From Leifsonia xyli (lineage in GTDB: Bacteria; Actinomycetota; Actinomycetes; Actinomycetales; Microbacteriaceae): a DNA stretch of 64,000 nucleotides. Of this stretch, positions 18,563 to 28,457 are shown one piece after another. The notes under the pieces are model-generated. The model was given only the letters and a program-made list of their open reading frames with translations, was not told the DNA's origin and did not search any database. The DNA lies in assembly GCA_001647635.1 (NCBI GenBank), contig CP014761.1, forward strand, positions 2,852,001 through 2,916,000, in the 5' to 3' direction. Position 1 is the first letter of the stretch; each line of letters starts with the position of its first letter. The translations under genes and the position numbers were made by a program.

Positions 18563-19594
18563 TCACCCAGCTACCCGCGGCGGCCCCGTGCTCTTCCGCA
18601 CCACGAGCTGCGGCACCGGGAACTCCGGCGGTGGCCCGTCCGCATCCCCTTCGATCTGCGCAAGCAGCACGTCGATCGCGCGCGCGCCGAGCCAGCTGAA
18701 GTCCTGGCGGATGGTGGTGAGCGGGGGGTCGTAGTGCTTGGCCTCCGGGATGTCGTCGAAGCCGACGATGCTGACGTCCTCCGGCACCGAGAGGCCCAGG
18801 TCGGCCGCCGCGTGGAGGAGGCCGAGCGCCATTTGGTCGTTGGAGGCGAAGACCGCCGTGAAGTCCGGGTGGTCGAGGATCTTGAGGCCGATCTCGTAGC
18901 CCAGGTCGGCCGTCCAGTCGCCCAGCATCGGCGCCGTCACCGGCAGGTCGTGCTCGTCGAGGGACGCCAGGAAGCCGCGCATGCGGTCCTCCGCCTCGCT
19001 CCAGTCCTGCGGGCCCGCAAGGTGCACGATCCGGGTGTGCCCGAGCCCGATCAGGTGCTGCATCGCCAGCCGCGCGCCCGCCTCCTGATCCAGGGCCGCC
19101 ACCCGCCCGTCGCCGGGGTCCCTCCAGTGCAGGCTGACGAACGGGATGCGCACCGCCACACGCTGCAGCGCCTCGTGCGCGCGCTGTTGGGGGGCGATCA
19201 CGACGACGCCTTCCACGCCCTGGGCGGCGAAGGAGTCCAGGGCCTCGGACATCGTCGCGTCGTCCTCGTGGGCCAGCGTCGCGGACAGGATGGCGTACCC
19301 GCGCGCCCGCGCCGCCTCGTCGATCGCCGCTGCGGCGCTGAACGGCCCGTAGTGAGAGCGGCCGGAGACGAGCACGCCGATGGTCTTCGACCGCGACGTC
19401 GCCAGAGCCCGTGCCGCGCTGTTCGGCCGCCACCCGTGCTCCTCGATGACCTTGCGGACCTGCGCCTCGGTGGACGGCTTGATGTAGCGCTCGCCGTTGA
19501 GCACGCGCGACACCGTCTGCCGGGACACCCCGGCCAGCCGGGCGATGTCCCGGATCGAGAGCGCGCGCTCTGCCTCGGGTCCGTGCTCGTCCAT
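18563..19594 (-). CDS. LacI-family regulator of the chvE operon
   Basis: A 343-residue LacI/GalR repressor: N-terminal helix-turn-helix (SIRDIARLAGVSRQTVSRVLN), hinge helix (NSAARALATSRSKTIGVL) and a periplasmic-binding-like sugar domain (GLGHTRIVHLAG, FASNDQMALGLL, VGFDDIPEA). It is divergent from the ChvE-type sugar importer, whose promoter carries a TGGGACCGGTCACA site. It clearly resembles the LacI at 39509-40513, which sits beside a perfect TGTGACCGGTCACA site, so the two may share operators. The likely effector is an arabinose-related sugar (inference). Confidence 0.85.
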   Translation of the reverse strand: MDEHGPEAERALSIRDIARLAGVSRQTVSRVLNGERYIKPSTEAQVRKVIEEHGWRPNSAARALATSRSKTIGVLVSGRSHYGPFSAAAAIDEAARARGYAILSATLAHEDDATMSEALDSFAAQGVEGVVVIAPQQRAHEALQRVAVRIPFVSLHWRDPGDGRVAALDQEAGARLAMQHLIGLGHTRIVHLAGPQDWSEAEDRMRGFLASLDEHDLPVTAPMLGDWTADLGYEIGLKILDHPDFTAVFASNDQMALGLLHAAADLGLSVPEDVSIVGFDDIPEAKHYDPPLTTIRQDFSWLGARAIDVLLAQIEGDADGPPPEFPVPQLVVRKSTGPPRVAG

Positions 19595-19908
19595 GGATCC
19601 TGTCTCGTCGGGCGGGAGCGGCTCCTCTGCCGCTCGCGAACGTGCTCATCATATTTTTTCGCGAATGACTTGACTGGCCACCGCTTCGGGTCATAGCGTC
19701 TAACCCGTTCTGGGACCGGTCACATATATCGCGTACGGACCAGCATACGACGAGGGAGTCGCCACATGACAACAGCCGGATCGCACGGTCGCGACGGCTG
19801 CTGCACTGTCCCGTCGCACGCTGATCGCGCAGCGCGTGCCAGTTCCGAGCCCGGCGAGTCCGTGCGCATCGGGCGCACCGGTCGCCTCACCGCTCGAAGG
19901 GAATCACA
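19595..19908 (+). promoter_or_regulatory. chvE promoter region with LacI operator
   Basis: This 314-base region contains TTGACT (19670-19675), an 18-base spacer and TAGCGT (19694-19699), a good actinobacterial promoter. TGGGACCGGTCACA (19711-19724) lies just downstream, where a repressor would block transcription; it differs by one base from the palindrome at the araB promoter. The remaining ~180 bases are untranslated leader with no gene that I can see. Confidence 0.6.
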
Positions 19909-21030
19909 GTGAAGATCAGGAAAGTCGGACTCGCCGCCGTCGCACTCGGCGTCGCAGTCGCACTGGCCGCATGCTCGGGAGGCCGCGGAGGCGGTTCGGA
20001 CTCGAGCTCCGACAACAAGGGCGCGCTCGTCGGCGTCGCCATGCCGACCAAGGTGTCCGAGCGCTGGATCGCGGACGGCAACGCCGTGAAGTCGGACCTG
20101 CAGAAGAACGGCTACAAGGTCGACCTGGAGTACGCGAACAACGACATCCCGACCCAGGTGCAGCAGGTCAACACGATGATCACCAAGGGCGCCAAGGTCC
20201 TGATCATCGCGTCGATCGACGGCGGGTCGCTCACCGACCAGCTCGACGCCGCGGCGAAGGCCGGCATCAAGGTCATCTCGTACGACCGCCTCCTCACCGG
20301 CGACAAGAACGTCGACTACTACGTCTCGTTCGACAACTACAAGGTCGGCGTCTACCAGGCGAACTCGCTGCTCACCGGCCTCGGCGTCCTCGACAAGGAC
20401 GGCAAGAAGACAGGCAAGAAGGGTCCGTTCAACATCGAGGTGTTCGCCGGAAGCCCCGACGACAACAACGCGACGTTCTTCTACAACGGCGCGATGGACA
20501 CGCTGAAGCCGTACATCTCCGACGGGACGCTGGTCGTCAAGAGCGGCCAGACCAACTTCAACCAGGTCGCCATCCTGCGCTGGGATCCCGCGACCGCGAA
20601 GGCCCGCATGCAGGACCTCGTCGCCAAGTCGTACTCGACTGGCGCGACCGTGCAGGGAGTCCTCTCGCCCTATGACGGCCTCTCCGACGGCATCCTGAGC
20701 GCGCTCGAGGGCGCCGGTTACGGCCAGGGCGGCAAGCAGCTCCCGATCATCACCGGTCAGGACGCCGAGGTCGCCAGCGTGAAGCAGATCATCGCGGGCA
20801 CGCAGTACTCGACCATCTACAAGGACACCCGCAAGCTCGCGAACGAGGCCGCCAAGATGGCCAACGACGTGCTCTCCGGCAAGAAGCCCGAGGTGAACGA
20901 CACCAAGAGCTACGACAACAAGGTCAAGGTCGTCCCGAGCTACCTGTTCCAGCCGGTGGTCGTGACCAAGGACAACTACAAAGAGGTCCTGGTCGACAGC
21001 GGCTACTACAAGGAATCCGACCTGCAGTAA
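19909..21030 (+). CDS. chvE: ChvE-type multiple-sugar ABC transporter substrate-binding lipoprotein
   Basis: A 373-residue periplasmic-binding-type protein for pentose/hexose uptake. The signal peptide ends in a lipobox (ALAACSGG), so it is a lipoprotein tethered outside the membrane. Segments typical of ChvE follow: [33 protein letters not shown] and [14 protein letters not shown]. It starts with GTG at 19909, seven bases after a GAAGGGA Shine-Dalgarno. It heads the operon chvE-gguA-gguB. In other bacteria ChvE proteins bind arabinose, galactose, glucose or xylose; arabinose is favoured here by context. A stable hairpin after the stop would favour excess binding protein over the downstream components. 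Confidence 0.9.
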   Translation: MKIRKVGLAAVALGVAVALAACSGGRGGGSDSSSDNKGALVGVAMPTKVSERWIADGNAVKSDLQKNGYKVDLEYANNDIPTQVQQVNTMITKGAKVLIIASIDGGSLTDQLDAAAKAGIKVISYDRLLTGDKNVDYYVSFDNYKVGVYQANSLLTGLGVLDKDGKKTGKKGPFNIEVFAGSPDDNNATFFYNGAMDTLKPYISDGTLVVKSGQTNFNQVAILRWDPATAKARMQDLVAKSYSTGATVQGVLSPYDGLSDGILSALEGAGYGQGGKQLPIITGQDAEVASVKQIIAGTQYSTIYKDTRKLANEAAKMANDVLSGKKPEVNDTKSYDNKVKVVPSYLFQPVVVTKDNYKEVLVDSGYYKESDLQ

Positions 21031-21039
21031 CGGCCGGGT

Positions 21040-21078
21040 GGAGGTCCGGGCGCGCGCCAGGCGTGCGCCCGGACCTCC
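21040..21078 (+). promoter_or_regulatory. Intercistronic hairpin between chvE and gguA
   Basis: Perfect 14-base arms 21040-21053 and 21065-21078 surround an 11-base loop, 9 bases after the chvE stop. Such hairpins commonly stabilise or partly terminate the binding-protein mRNA. Only a short CTTTC follows, so readthrough into gguA is expected. Confidence 0.6.
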
Positions 21079-21097
21079 CTTTCGAGCAAGGGAGACC

Positions 21098-22639
21098 ATG
21101 TCCAACACGATTCTCGAGATGCGCAACATCTCGAAGTCCTTCCCCGGAGTCAAAGCGCTCCAAGATGTGTCGATCAGTGTCGAGGAGGGCTCCGTCCACG
21201 CGATCTGCGGGGAGAACGGCGCCGGCAAGTCCACGCTGATGAAGGTGCTGTCGGGGGTCTACCCGCACGGTACCTTCGAAGGCGAGATCGTCATGAACGG
21301 CGAGCCCGTCGAGTTCCGTTCGATCAACGACTCGGAAGCCGCCGGCATCGGCATCATCCACCAGGAGCTGGCGCTGTCGCCGTACCTGTCGATCGCCGAG
21401 AACATCTACCTCGGCAACGAGCGGCAGAAGCGCGGGTTCATCGACTGGAACGAGACCAACCTCGATGCGGCGAAGCTGCTCGCCCGCGTCGGTCTGAACG
21501 AGAACCCGATCACCAAGATCAAGGACATCGGAGTCGGCAAGCAGCAGCTCGTGGAGATCGCGAAGGCGCTGTCGAAGTCGGTGAAGATCCTCATCCTCGA
21601 CGAGCCGACGGCGGCGCTCAACGACGACGACTCGGCGCACCTGCTGGAGCTGATCCGTCAGCTGCAGTCGCACGGCATGACGGCGATCATCATCAGCCAC
21701 AAGCTCAACGAGATCAAGGCGATCGCCGACCGGGTGACCATCATCCGCGACGGCCGCACGATCGAGACACTCGAGATGGGGAAGGACGCCAGCGAGGAGC
21801 GCATCATCAAGGGGATGGTCGGCCGGGATGTGGCGAGCCGCTTCCCGGACCACGTGCCGCACATCGGCGAGGAGCTGCTCCGCGTCGAGAACTGGACGGT
21901 GCACCATCCCCTCGACCGCACCCGCAAGGTCGTCGACGACGTGAGCTTCACCGTGCGCGCGGGCGAGATCGTCGGCATCGCGGGCCTCATGGGCGCCGGC
22001 CGTACCGAGCTCGCGATGAGCATCTTCGGGCGCAGCTACGGCGTCGGGATCAGCGGCCAGGTCTACAAGCGCGGCAAGCCGATCTCGGTGAGCACGGTGT
22101 CGAAGGCGATCGAGAACGGCATCGCCTACTCGACCGAGGACCGCAAGCGCTTCGGCCTCAACCTGATCGACAACATCCAGCGCAACATCTCGATCGCGGC
22201 GCTCGACAAGCTCGTCAACTGGTTCAAGTTCGTCAACGAGCAGCGCGAGTCGCTGGTCGCGGAGGAGTACCGCCGCTCGATGAACATCAAGACGCCGAAC
22301 GTGCTGGCGCTGACGGGGAAGCTCTCCGGCGGCAACCAGCAGAAGGTCGTGCTGTCGAAGTGGATGTACTCCGACCCCGAGGTGCTGATCCTCGACGAGC
22401 CCACCCGCGGCATCGATGTGGGGGCGAAGTACGAGATCTACACGATCATCGACCGGCTCGCCGACCAGGGGAAGGGCATCGTCGTCATCTCCTCCGAGCT
22501 GCCGGAGCTCCTCGGCATCTGCGATCGCATCTACACGCTCAGCGAGGGACGGATCACCGCCGACGTGCCGCGCGAGAAGGCGACGGCCGAATACCTCATG
22601 CAATTCATGACCAAGGAACGCGAGAAGAACAACGCATGA
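21098..22639 (+). CDS. gguA: Sugar ABC transporter ATPase, two nucleotide-binding domains
   Basis: A 513-residue duplicated ATPase of the carbohydrate-uptake type 2 family. Domain 1 has Walker [10 protein letters not shown], a signature-like [16 protein letters not shown] and Walker [12 protein letters not shown]. Domain 2 has a degenerate Walker A (GLMGAGRTE), the signature LSGGNQQKV and Walker [10 protein letters not shown]. This is the usual MmsA/GguA/XylG pattern, and MmsA-type names are possible alternatives. The ATG at 21098 follows AAGGGAG. The stop overlaps the permease start (ATGA). Confidence 0.9.
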   Translation: MSNTILEMRNISKSFPGVKALQDVSISVEEGSVHAICGENGAGKSTLMKVLSGVYPHGTFEGEIVMNGEPVEFRSINDSEAAGIGIIHQELALSPYLSIAENIYLGNERQKRGFIDWNETNLDAAKLLARVGLNENPITKIKDIGVGKQQLVEIAKALSKSVKILILDEPTAALNDDDSAHLLELIRQLQSHGMTAIIISHKLNEIKAIADRVTIIRDGRTIETLEMGKDASEERIIKGMVGRDVASRFPDHVPHIGEELLRVENWTVHHPLDRTRKVVDDVSFTVRAGEIVGIAGLMGAGRTELAMSIFGRSYGVGISGQVYKRGKPISVSTVSKAIENGIAYSTEDRKRFGLNLIDNIQRNISIAALDKLVNWFKFVNEQRESLVAEEYRRSMNIKTPNVLALTGKLSGGNQQKVVLSKWMYSDPEVLILDEPTRGIDVGAKYEIYTIIDRLADQGKGIVVISSELPELLGICDRIYTLSEGRITADVPREKATAEYLMQFMTKEREKNNA

Positions 22640-23811
22640 AACCGCTCACCAAAGCACTCAACTACCTGGCCGGGCAGCTGCGTCAGATCGGGCTGTTCAT
22701 CACGCTGATCGCGATCGTGGTCTTCTTCCAGATCGCGACGAGCGGGATCACGCTGGCGCCGATCAACGTGTCGAACCTGATCGTGCAGAACAGCTACATC
22801 CTGATCCTGGCGATCGGCATGGTCATGGTGATCATCGCGGGCCACATCGACCTGTCGGTCGGCAGCGTGGTCGCGTTCATCGGCGCGATGGCCGGCGTGT
22901 TCATCTCGAACTGGCACTTGCCGTGGCCCCTGGCGGTGTTCTTCTGCCTGGTGCTCGGCGCCCTGGTCGGCGCCTGGCAGGGGTTCTGGATCGCGTACTT
23001 CGGCATCCCCGCGTTCATCGTGACGCTGGCCGGCATGCTGGCGTTCCGCGGCGCGGCGCAGATCGCGCTCGGCAACCAGCAGATCTCGTTCTTCCCGAAG
23101 GAGTTCCGGGCCATCGGCTCGGGCTTCCTGCCCGCCTTCGGGACGACCGGCTACGAACCGCTGACGATGGTCCTCGGCCTGTTGGCCAGCGCCGCGATCC
23201 TGTACACGTCGATCCGCCAGCGCGCTGTTCGCCGCAAGTACGACCTCGAGGACGAGCCGCTGTGGTGGTTCATCGTGAAGCTCGTCTTCCTGGTGGCGCT
23301 GGTGCTCGTGATGACGCTGCTGCTCGCGAGCTACAACGGCACCCCGATCGTGCTGATCATCCTCGCCGTGCTGGTGGTGGCCTACTCGGCGGTGATGAAC
23401 AGGTCGGTGTTCGGCCGTCATATCTACGCCATCGGCGGCAACCTGCAGGCCGCAGCGCTGTCGGGCGTCAAGACCAAGCGCGTGACGTTCCTGCTGTTCG
23501 TCAACATGGGCGTGCTCTCGGCGGTCGCGGGTCTCGTCTTCACCGCCGGCCTCAACCTCGCCAGCCCCAGTGCGGGCAACGGGTTCGAGCTGGATGCGAT
23601 CTCCGCGGTGTTCATCGGAGGCGCGGCGGTGACGGGCGGTATCGGCACGGTGACCGGCGCGATCATCGGTGGTCTGATCATCGGCGTGCTCAACAACGGC
23701 ATGTCGATCCTCGGCATCGACAGCGACTACCAGCTGCTCATCAAGGGCCTGGTGCTGCTGGCGGCCGTGGCGTTCGACGTCTACAACAAGCGGCGGTCGG
23801 TGGGTCAGTAG
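22636..23811 (+). CDS. gguB: Sugar ABC transporter permease (GguB/XylH type)
   Basis: A 391-residue membrane protein with about ten helices, including the family motifs [28 protein letters not shown] and [21 protein letters not shown]. It forms the homodimeric channel for the ChvE/GguA importer. An internal charged loop (about residues 190-215) interrupts the helices, as in other long GguB-type permeases. Its ATG overlaps the ATPase stop by four bases, so the two subunits are translationally coupled. A LacI-type operator and a hairpin follow the stop. Confidence 0.9.
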   Translation: MKPLTKALNYLAGQLRQIGLFITLIAIVVFFQIATSGITLAPINVSNLIVQNSYILILAIGMVMVIIAGHIDLSVGSVVAFIGAMAGVFISNWHLPWPLAVFFCLVLGALVGAWQGFWIAYFGIPAFIVTLAGMLAFRGAAQIALGNQQISFFPKEFRAIGSGFLPAFGTTGYEPLTMVLGLLASAAILYTSIRQRAVRRKYDLEDEPLWWFIVKLVFLVALVLVMTLLLASYNGTPIVLIILAVLVVAYSAVMNRSVFGRHIYAIGGNLQAAALSGVKTKRVTFLLFVNMGVLSAVAGLVFTAGLNLASPSAGNGFELDAISAVFIGGAAVTGGIGTVTGAIIGGLIIGVLNNGMSILGIDSDYQLLIKGLVLLAAVAFDVYNKRRSVGQ

Positions 23812-23814
23812 CCC

Positions 23815-23828
23815 TCGAATCGCTTCGA
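23815..23828. promoter_or_regulatory. LacI operator upstream of the first tandem lacI gene
   Basis: TCGAATCGCTTCGA is a near-palindrome matching the TCGAAGCGGTTCGA sites upstream of the second tandem lacI gene. It lies 71 bases before the first of these genes, so cross- or autoregulation is likely. Confidence 0.6.
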
Positions 23829-23832
23829 CGGA

Positions 23833-23862
23833 GGCGGGGTCGTGCGCGAGCGCGGCCCCGCC
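23833..23862 (+). terminator. Hairpin after the gguB operon
   Basis: GGCGGGG (23833-23839) pairs with CCCCGCC (23856-23862), with further inner pairs including G-T wobbles. There is no long T tract. It separates gguB from the following lacI gene. Confidence 0.45.
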
Positions 23863-23898
23863 TGCGTGTGACAATGGTCACGGCTGAACGGAGGGGCG

Positions 23899-24915
23899 AT
23901 GGCGGCGACGATCCGGGACGTGGCGCGCATCGCGGGCGTCACCCCGAGCACCGTCTCGTACGCGCTGTCCGGGAAGCGCGCGATCTCCGAGGAGACGCGG
24001 GAGCGCATCCAGAAGGCCATCGTCGAGCTCGACTTCACGCCCAACGCCGGGGCGCGAGCGCTGGCCCTCTCGCAGACGAACGTCTTGGGCCTCTTCCTGC
24101 AGTTCCAGGAGGACGAGTTCGCGCCGGCGATGCTGCAGTACGTGCTCCCCGTCTCCACCACGGCGCGCACCCACGGCTTCGATCTGCTGATGGTGACCGA
24201 TCCGGATGTGGAGGCGGCCATCCGGCGCACGACATCGTCGGCCATGGTGGACGGCGTCGTGCTCCTCGACGTGACCTACGACGACCCGCGGCTCGAACCG
24301 CTGCGGCAGACGCGGCAGCCGGTCGCCTTGATCGGCTACGCCCGCGACGCCGAGGGCTTCGATGCGGTCGACCTCGATTTCGGCGAGGCCGCGCGGATCG
24401 CGCTGGACCACCTCGCCGAGCTGGGCCACCGCGAGATCCTGCTCGTCACCCCGCCGCGCCACGTCTCGGAGCGCGGCGGCTCGTACGCCTGGCGGTTCCG
24501 CGATTCCGCGGCCGAGCGCGCGGCGCGGCACGGCATCCAGCTCCACATCGTCGAGGGCGACTCGCGGCAGCCGGCGCTCGGCGAGGCGTTGACCTCGGCG
24601 CTCGACCGGTTCCCGCGCGCGACCGCGATCGTGGTGCACAACGACGCCACGATCGCCGCGCTGCCCTCGCTGTTGCGGGAGCGCGGGATCTCCGTGCCGG
24701 ACGACCTCTCGGTGGTCGGCATGTTCTCGGCGGAGTTCGGCAACTCCTTCTCCCTGCCGTACACGGCGGTGGACACGCGGCCCGAGGTGCTGGGGGAGTG
24801 GGCGGTCTCGCGGCTGGTCGAGCGCATCGCCGACCCCGACGGCGCGGACGCGCCGCAGGTGCGCCTCATCGAGCCGGGCTTCGTCGACCGAGGCAGCACG
24901 CGCGCAGTCTCCTGA
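23899..24915 (+). CDS. LacI-family regulator, first of a tandem pair
   Basis: A 338-residue LacI/GalR protein: helix-turn-helix at residues 3-25 (TIRDVARIAGVTPSTVSYAL), hinge (NAGARALALSQTNVLGLF) and a sugar-binding core (DGVVLLDVTYDDP, LGHREILLVTPP, VVHNDATIAALPSLL). GGAGGGG precedes the ATG at 23899. It aligns end to end with the next gene, with differences throughout, so the pair is an old duplication. The recognition helices differ slightly (TPSTVSY and STSTVSY), fitting related operators. A TCGAATCGCTTCGA site lies upstream. It sits between the chvE importer and the oligosaccharide importer and may coordinate them. Confidence 0.88.
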   Translation: MAATIRDVARIAGVTPSTVSYALSGKRAISEETRERIQKAIVELDFTPNAGARALALSQTNVLGLFLQFQEDEFAPAMLQYVLPVSTTARTHGFDLLMVTDPDVEAAIRRTTSSAMVDGVVLLDVTYDDPRLEPLRQTRQPVALIGYARDAEGFDAVDLDFGEAARIALDHLAELGHREILLVTPPRHVSERGGSYAWRFRDSAAERAARHGIQLHIVEGDSRQPALGEALTSALDRFPRATAIVVHNDATIAALPSLLRERGISVPDDLSVVGMFSAEFGNSFSLPYTAVDTRPEVLGEWAVSRLVERIADPDGADAPQVRLIEPGFVDRGSTRAVS

Positions 24916-24931
24916 CGCCGCCCTAGGGGTG

Positions 24932-25091
24932 TCGAAGCGGTTCGTCACGGCGTGTACCCGTGTGGAATCCGGAGCGTCGGACGCCCTGATGTCACCCCTT
25001 TCGCGGGCAGAATGCAACGATTCGGCATGAATCGAAGCGGTTCGACTTGTGCGACGCTTCTCGGTGCGCTACTTTCATCGAAGCGGTTCGA
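24932..25091 (+). promoter_or_regulatory. Triple LacI operator array and promoter of the second lacI / arabinoside operon
   Basis: Three copies of TCGAAGCGGTTCGA lie at 24932-24945 (last base T), 25032-25045 and 25078-25091. The last two flank a promoter: TTGTGC (25047-25052), a 17-base spacer, TACTTT (25070-25075). Their centres are 46 bases apart and the outer copy is a further 100 away, a layout suited to looping between LacI dimers. The arms TCGAA/TTCGA are perfectly palindromic. Confidence 0.7.
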
Positions 25092-25127
25092 CACGAACCG
25101 ACTTTCCGACGATGTGGAGGAGGGACG

Positions 25128-26135
25128 ATGGCCGTCACCATCACCGATGTGGCCCGCGCTGCCGGCGTCTCCACGAGCACCGTCTCCTACGCGCTCTCGG
25201 GCAAGCGGTCCATCTCCGACGACACCCGGCGCCGCATCGACGAGGCCATCACCTCCCTCGGCTTCATCGTCAACGCCGGCGCCCGCGCCCTGGCGACCTC
25301 GCAGACCATGGTGGTCGGCCTGTTCACGCAGTTCCACGCCGACGAGTTCGCCCCGGCGATGTTCGAGTACATCCTCCCGGTGTCCGACACGGCCCGCGAG
25401 CTCGGCTACGACATCCTGCTGGTCACCGAGCTCGACAGCGTCTCGGCGCTGCGCCGCGTGACCAGCTCCGGGATGGTGGACGGGGTCGTGCTCCTCGACG
25501 TCGTGCATGAGGACCCACGCCTGACGGCCCTCCGCGAGGCGCCGCAGCCCGGGGCCCTGGTCGGGCTGCCGAAGCACACCGAAGGCCTCGACGTGTTCGA
25601 CCTCGATTTCGGGGAGTCGGCGCGCATGCTCGTCGACCACCTGCACGCTCGCGGCCACCGCGAGATCATCGTCGTGTCCCCGCCGCTGCACGTGTTCGAG
25701 CGCGGCGGCGCCTATGGCTGGCGCTTCCGCGACGCTGCGCTTGAGCGCGGCGCCCGCTACGGCCTCCAGATGCATGCCTATTACGGCGAGTCCCGCCAGC
25801 CGGAGATCGGCCGCAGCATCAACGCGATGCTCGACGCCCGGCCGAGCGCCACCGCGCTCATCGTCCACAACGACGCCACGATCGCGGCGCTCCCGTCGGT
25901 GCTGACCGCCCGCGGCGTCCGCGTCCCCGACGACCTCTCCGTCGTCAGCCTGTATGCCACCAACTTCGGCCGGGCCTTCTCGCTGCCCTACACGGCGGTC
26001 GAGAGCTCACCCGACGAGCTGGGCCGCTCCGCGGTCCGGCAGCTCGTCCGGCGGATCACCTCCCCCGATCTCGCCGGCCCGGCGGTGACGAGATTCGTCG
26101 CCCCGGAACTCACCGACCGCGGGAGCACCCGATGA
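25128..26135 (+). CDS. LacI-family regulator, second of a tandem pair, heads the arabinoside operon
   Basis: A 335-residue LacI/GalR protein with helix-turn-helix TITDVARAAGVSTSTVSYAL, hinge NAGARALATSQTMVVGLF and a periplasmic-binding-like core (MVDGVVLLDVVHEDP, ARGHREIIVVSPP, IVHNDATIAALPSVL). It is a diverged paralogue of the preceding gene. GGAGGAGGG precedes the ATG at 25128. Its promoter is flanked by TCGAAGCGGTTCGA operators, so it is probably autorepressed together with the transporter and glycosidase genes that follow at short spacing. An arabino-oligosaccharide or arabinose inducer is inferred from the operon. Confidence 0.88.
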   Translation: MAVTITDVARAAGVSTSTVSYALSGKRSISDDTRRRIDEAITSLGFIVNAGARALATSQTMVVGLFTQFHADEFAPAMFEYILPVSDTARELGYDILLVTELDSVSALRRVTSSGMVDGVVLLDVVHEDPRLTALREAPQPGALVGLPKHTEGLDVFDLDFGESARMLVDHLHARGHREIIVVSPPLHVFERGGAYGWRFRDAALERGARYGLQMHAYYGESRQPEIGRSINAMLDARPSATALIVHNDATIAALPSVLTARGVRVPDDLSVVSLYATNFGRAFSLPYTAVESSPDELGRSAVRQLVRRITSPDLAGPAVTRFVAPELTDRGSTR

Positions 26136-26206
26136 ACCGCTCCACGCAGCCCGCTCAGCGCCCAGCGACCGGTACCACCCGAATGCACGATTCAAGGAGG
26201 AATACT

Positions 26207-27457
26207 GTGATCACCAAGAAGACCTCGCGCCTCGTCGGCGCGGCGGTCGTCGCCGTCGCGGTCGTCGCCGGCGTCGCCGCCTGCTCCGGCTCCGGGTCCG
26301 GATCCGGCAGCAGTGCCGGCGGGACCTACACGTTCTGGGACCCGTACCCGCAGTTCGACGCGTCCGCCGACTGGACGAAGCTCGTCGAGCAGTGCGGCAC
26401 GGACGCCGGCGTCACCATCAAGCGCACCGGCTACGACACCAGCGACCTGACCAACAAGGCGCTCCTCGCCGGTCAGCAGGGCAACTCGCCCGACCTGCTC
26501 CTGGTCGACAACCCCGTGGTGTCGACGCTCGCGGACGCGGGGATCCTGACCAGCACGGCCGAGAACAAGCTCGACACGTCCGAGATCCAGAAGAACATCC
26601 TGGCCGCCGGACAGTTGGACGGGAAGACCTACGGCGTCCCGATCGGCGCGAACACCCTGGCGCTGTACTACAACAAGGCCGTGCTGAACGCCGCCGGCGT
26701 CGACATCGCGACGGTGAAGGACTGGAGCTCGCTCACCGACGCCCTCGCGAAGGTCACGGCGGCGGGCAAGAAGGGCATCACCTTCTCGGCCATCGGCACC
26801 GAGGAGGGCAGCTTCCAGTTCCTCCCCTGGTTCTGGGGCTCCGGCGCGGACCTCAAGAAGCTCGACTCGGACGACGCCGTGAAGTCGCTCACGCTGTGGA
26901 CCGACTGGCTGAAGAAGGGCTACGCGCCCAACTCGGTCATCAACAACACGCAGACGACCTCGTGGCAGGAGTTCGCCACCGGTGACTACGCCTTCGGCGA
27001 GAACGGCACCTGGCAGCTCGGGAACGTGAAGAAGGCCGGCATCGACTACGGCATCCTCACGATCCCCGGCGCGGACGGCAGCGCCGCCCCGGCCCCGACC
27101 GGCGGCGAGTTCATGACCATCCCGGTGCAGAAGGACACGGCGCGCTACGCCACCTCCAAGAAGATCGCCGAGTGCCTGACCAGCACCAAGAGCTTCGTGA
27201 AGACCGACACCACGCTCTCCTACATCGCCCCGACCGAGGCGGCGCAGAAGGAGCAGGTCGCGGCCAACCCGGAGCTGCAGCCCTGGGTGGACGCGGTGGC
27301 CGCAGCCAAGGGACGCACCAGCGACAACCTGGGCACGAACTACCCGAAGATCTCGAAGGAGCTGTGGACCGCCGTGCAGAACGCGCTCAGCGGGTCGCAG
27401 TCTCCGGAGGACGCGCTGAAGGCCGCGCAGACGGCCGCTGCAACCGCCACCAAGTAA
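26207..27457 (+). CDS. Carbohydrate ABC transporter substrate-binding lipoprotein (family 1)
   Basis: A 416-residue extracellular solute-binding protein. A signal peptide with lipobox (GVAACSGS) and a Ser/Gly linker precede the binding domain (FWDPYPQFDAS, NSPDLLLVDNP, YGVPIGANTLALYYNKAVL). The GTG at 26207, six bases after AAGGAGG, is the best start. An ATG at 26132 overlapping the lacI stop would put 25 residues before the signal peptide and is less likely. The next genes encode its two permeases and two glycosidases, so the ligand is probably a short arabinoside. No ATPase gene is in the operon; a shared MsiK-type ATPase elsewhere would be needed, as is common in actinobacteria. Confidence 0.88.
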   Translation: MITKKTSRLVGAAVVAVAVVAGVAACSGSGSGSGSSAGGTYTFWDPYPQFDASADWTKLVEQCGTDAGVTIKRTGYDTSDLTNKALLAGQQGNSPDLLLVDNPVVSTLADAGILTSTAENKLDTSEIQKNILAAGQLDGKTYGVPIGANTLALYYNKAVLNAAGVDIATVKDWSSLTDALAKVTAAGKKGITFSAIGTEEGSFQFLPWFWGSGADLKKLDSDDAVKSLTLWTDWLKKGYAPNSVINNTQTTSWQEFATGDYAFGENGTWQLGNVKKAGIDYGILTIPGADGSAAPAPTGGEFMTIPVQKDTARYATSKKIAECLTSTKSFVKTDTTLSYIAPTEAAQKEQVAANPELQPWVDAVAAAKGRTSDNLGTNYPKISKELWTAVQNALSGSQSPEDALKAAQTAAATATK

Positions 27458-27485
27458 TCCCCGCTCACGCACTGAGGACCCCCCG

Positions 27486-28457
27486 ATGACAACTACTCAG
27501 ACAGCGTCGCGCAGCACCGCCGGGCGCGCGGGCGGGACGGCTCGGGCAGCCGTCTCGTCCGTGCCCCGGCGGCCCCGCCGCCGCGGCCAGTGGGCCGCCT
27601 GGGCGTTCCTGGCGCCCGTGGTGATCTACCTGGTCGTCTTCTACGCCTACCCGCTCTACCGCAACGTCGAGCTCAGCGTCCGCGACTACACCGTCCGCTC
27701 CTTCGTCATGGGGGATGCGCCCTTCGTCGGGCTCGACAACTACGTGAAGGTGCTGCAGGACCCGACCTTCGGGCCGGCGTTCTGGCACACCGCCGTCTTC
27801 ACCCTCGTCTCGATCGCGTTCCAGTTCACGATCGGGCTGGCGCTGGCGGTCTTCTTCCACCAGAACTTCCGGCTATCGGGCACCCTTCGCGCGCTGTTCC
27901 TGGTGCCGTGGCTACTGCCGCTCATCGTGTCCGCGTCCACCTGGTCGTGGATGCTGAACAGCGACTCCGGCGTCGTCAACGCGGCGCTCGAGGCCTTCGG
28001 CCTGCCCGGCATCAACTGGCTGACCTCGCCGGACTGGGCGCTCACGAGCGTCATCATCGCCAACATCTGGATCGGCATCCCGTTCAACCTGGTGATCCTC
28101 TACTCGGGGCTCCAGAACATCCCGTCGGAGCTGTACGAAGCGGCCGCCATCGACGGCGCGAACGGGTGGCAGCGCTTCTGGCGGGTCACGTTCCCGCTGC
28201 TGCGGCCGGTGTCGGCGATCACCCTCCTGCTCGGGCTCGTCTACACGCTCAAGGTGTTCGACATCATCTGGATCATGACCCGCGGAGGGCCCGGAACCGC
28301 CTCGACGACCTTCGCCACCTGGTCGTACCAGCTGGGCTTCGCGTCCACGCTCCCGGACTTCAGCCCGGCGGCCGCGGTGGGCAACCTGCTCATCATCCTG
28401 GCGCTCGTCTTCGGCTTCGTCTACATCTACACACAGAGGAAGCAGGACATCGCATGA
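27486..28457 (+). CDS. Sugar ABC transporter permease (MalF-like)
   Basis: A 323-residue membrane protein with a basic N-terminal extension and about six helices. The EAA loop that docks the ATPase is visible as LYEAAAIDGANGWQRFWRVTFPLL. Helix 1 follows the Arg-rich segment PRRPRRRGQWAAW. It pairs with the MalG-like permease immediately downstream; the stop and the next start overlap as ATGA. Together with the binding protein it should import an oligosaccharide for the glycosidases in the operon. Confidence 0.9.
   Translation: MTTTQTASRSTAGRAGGTARAAVSSVPRRPRRRGQWAAWAFLAPVVIYLVVFYAYPLYRNVELSVRDYTVRSFVMGDAPFVGLDNYVKVLQDPTFGPAFWHTAVFTLVSIAFQFTIGLALAVFFHQNFRLSGTLRALFLVPWLLPLIVSASTWSWMLNSDSGVVNAALEAFGLPGINWLTSPDWALTSVIIANIWIGIPFNLVILYSGLQNIPSELYEAAAIDGANGWQRFWRVTFPLLRPVSAITLLLGLVYTLKVFDIIWIMTRGGPGTASTTFATWSYQLGFASTLPDFSPAAAVGNLLIILALVFGFVYIYTQRKQDIA

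Noticed and set aside
23899..26135. Recent tandem duplication of lacI
   Set aside because: The two proteins align throughout but differ at many positions and at DNA level, so the duplication is old.
26132..26206. ATG at 26132 as start of the substrate-binding protein
   Set aside because: It overlaps the lacI stop neatly, but would add 25 residues before the signal peptide; GTG at 26207 has a strong AAGGAGG.
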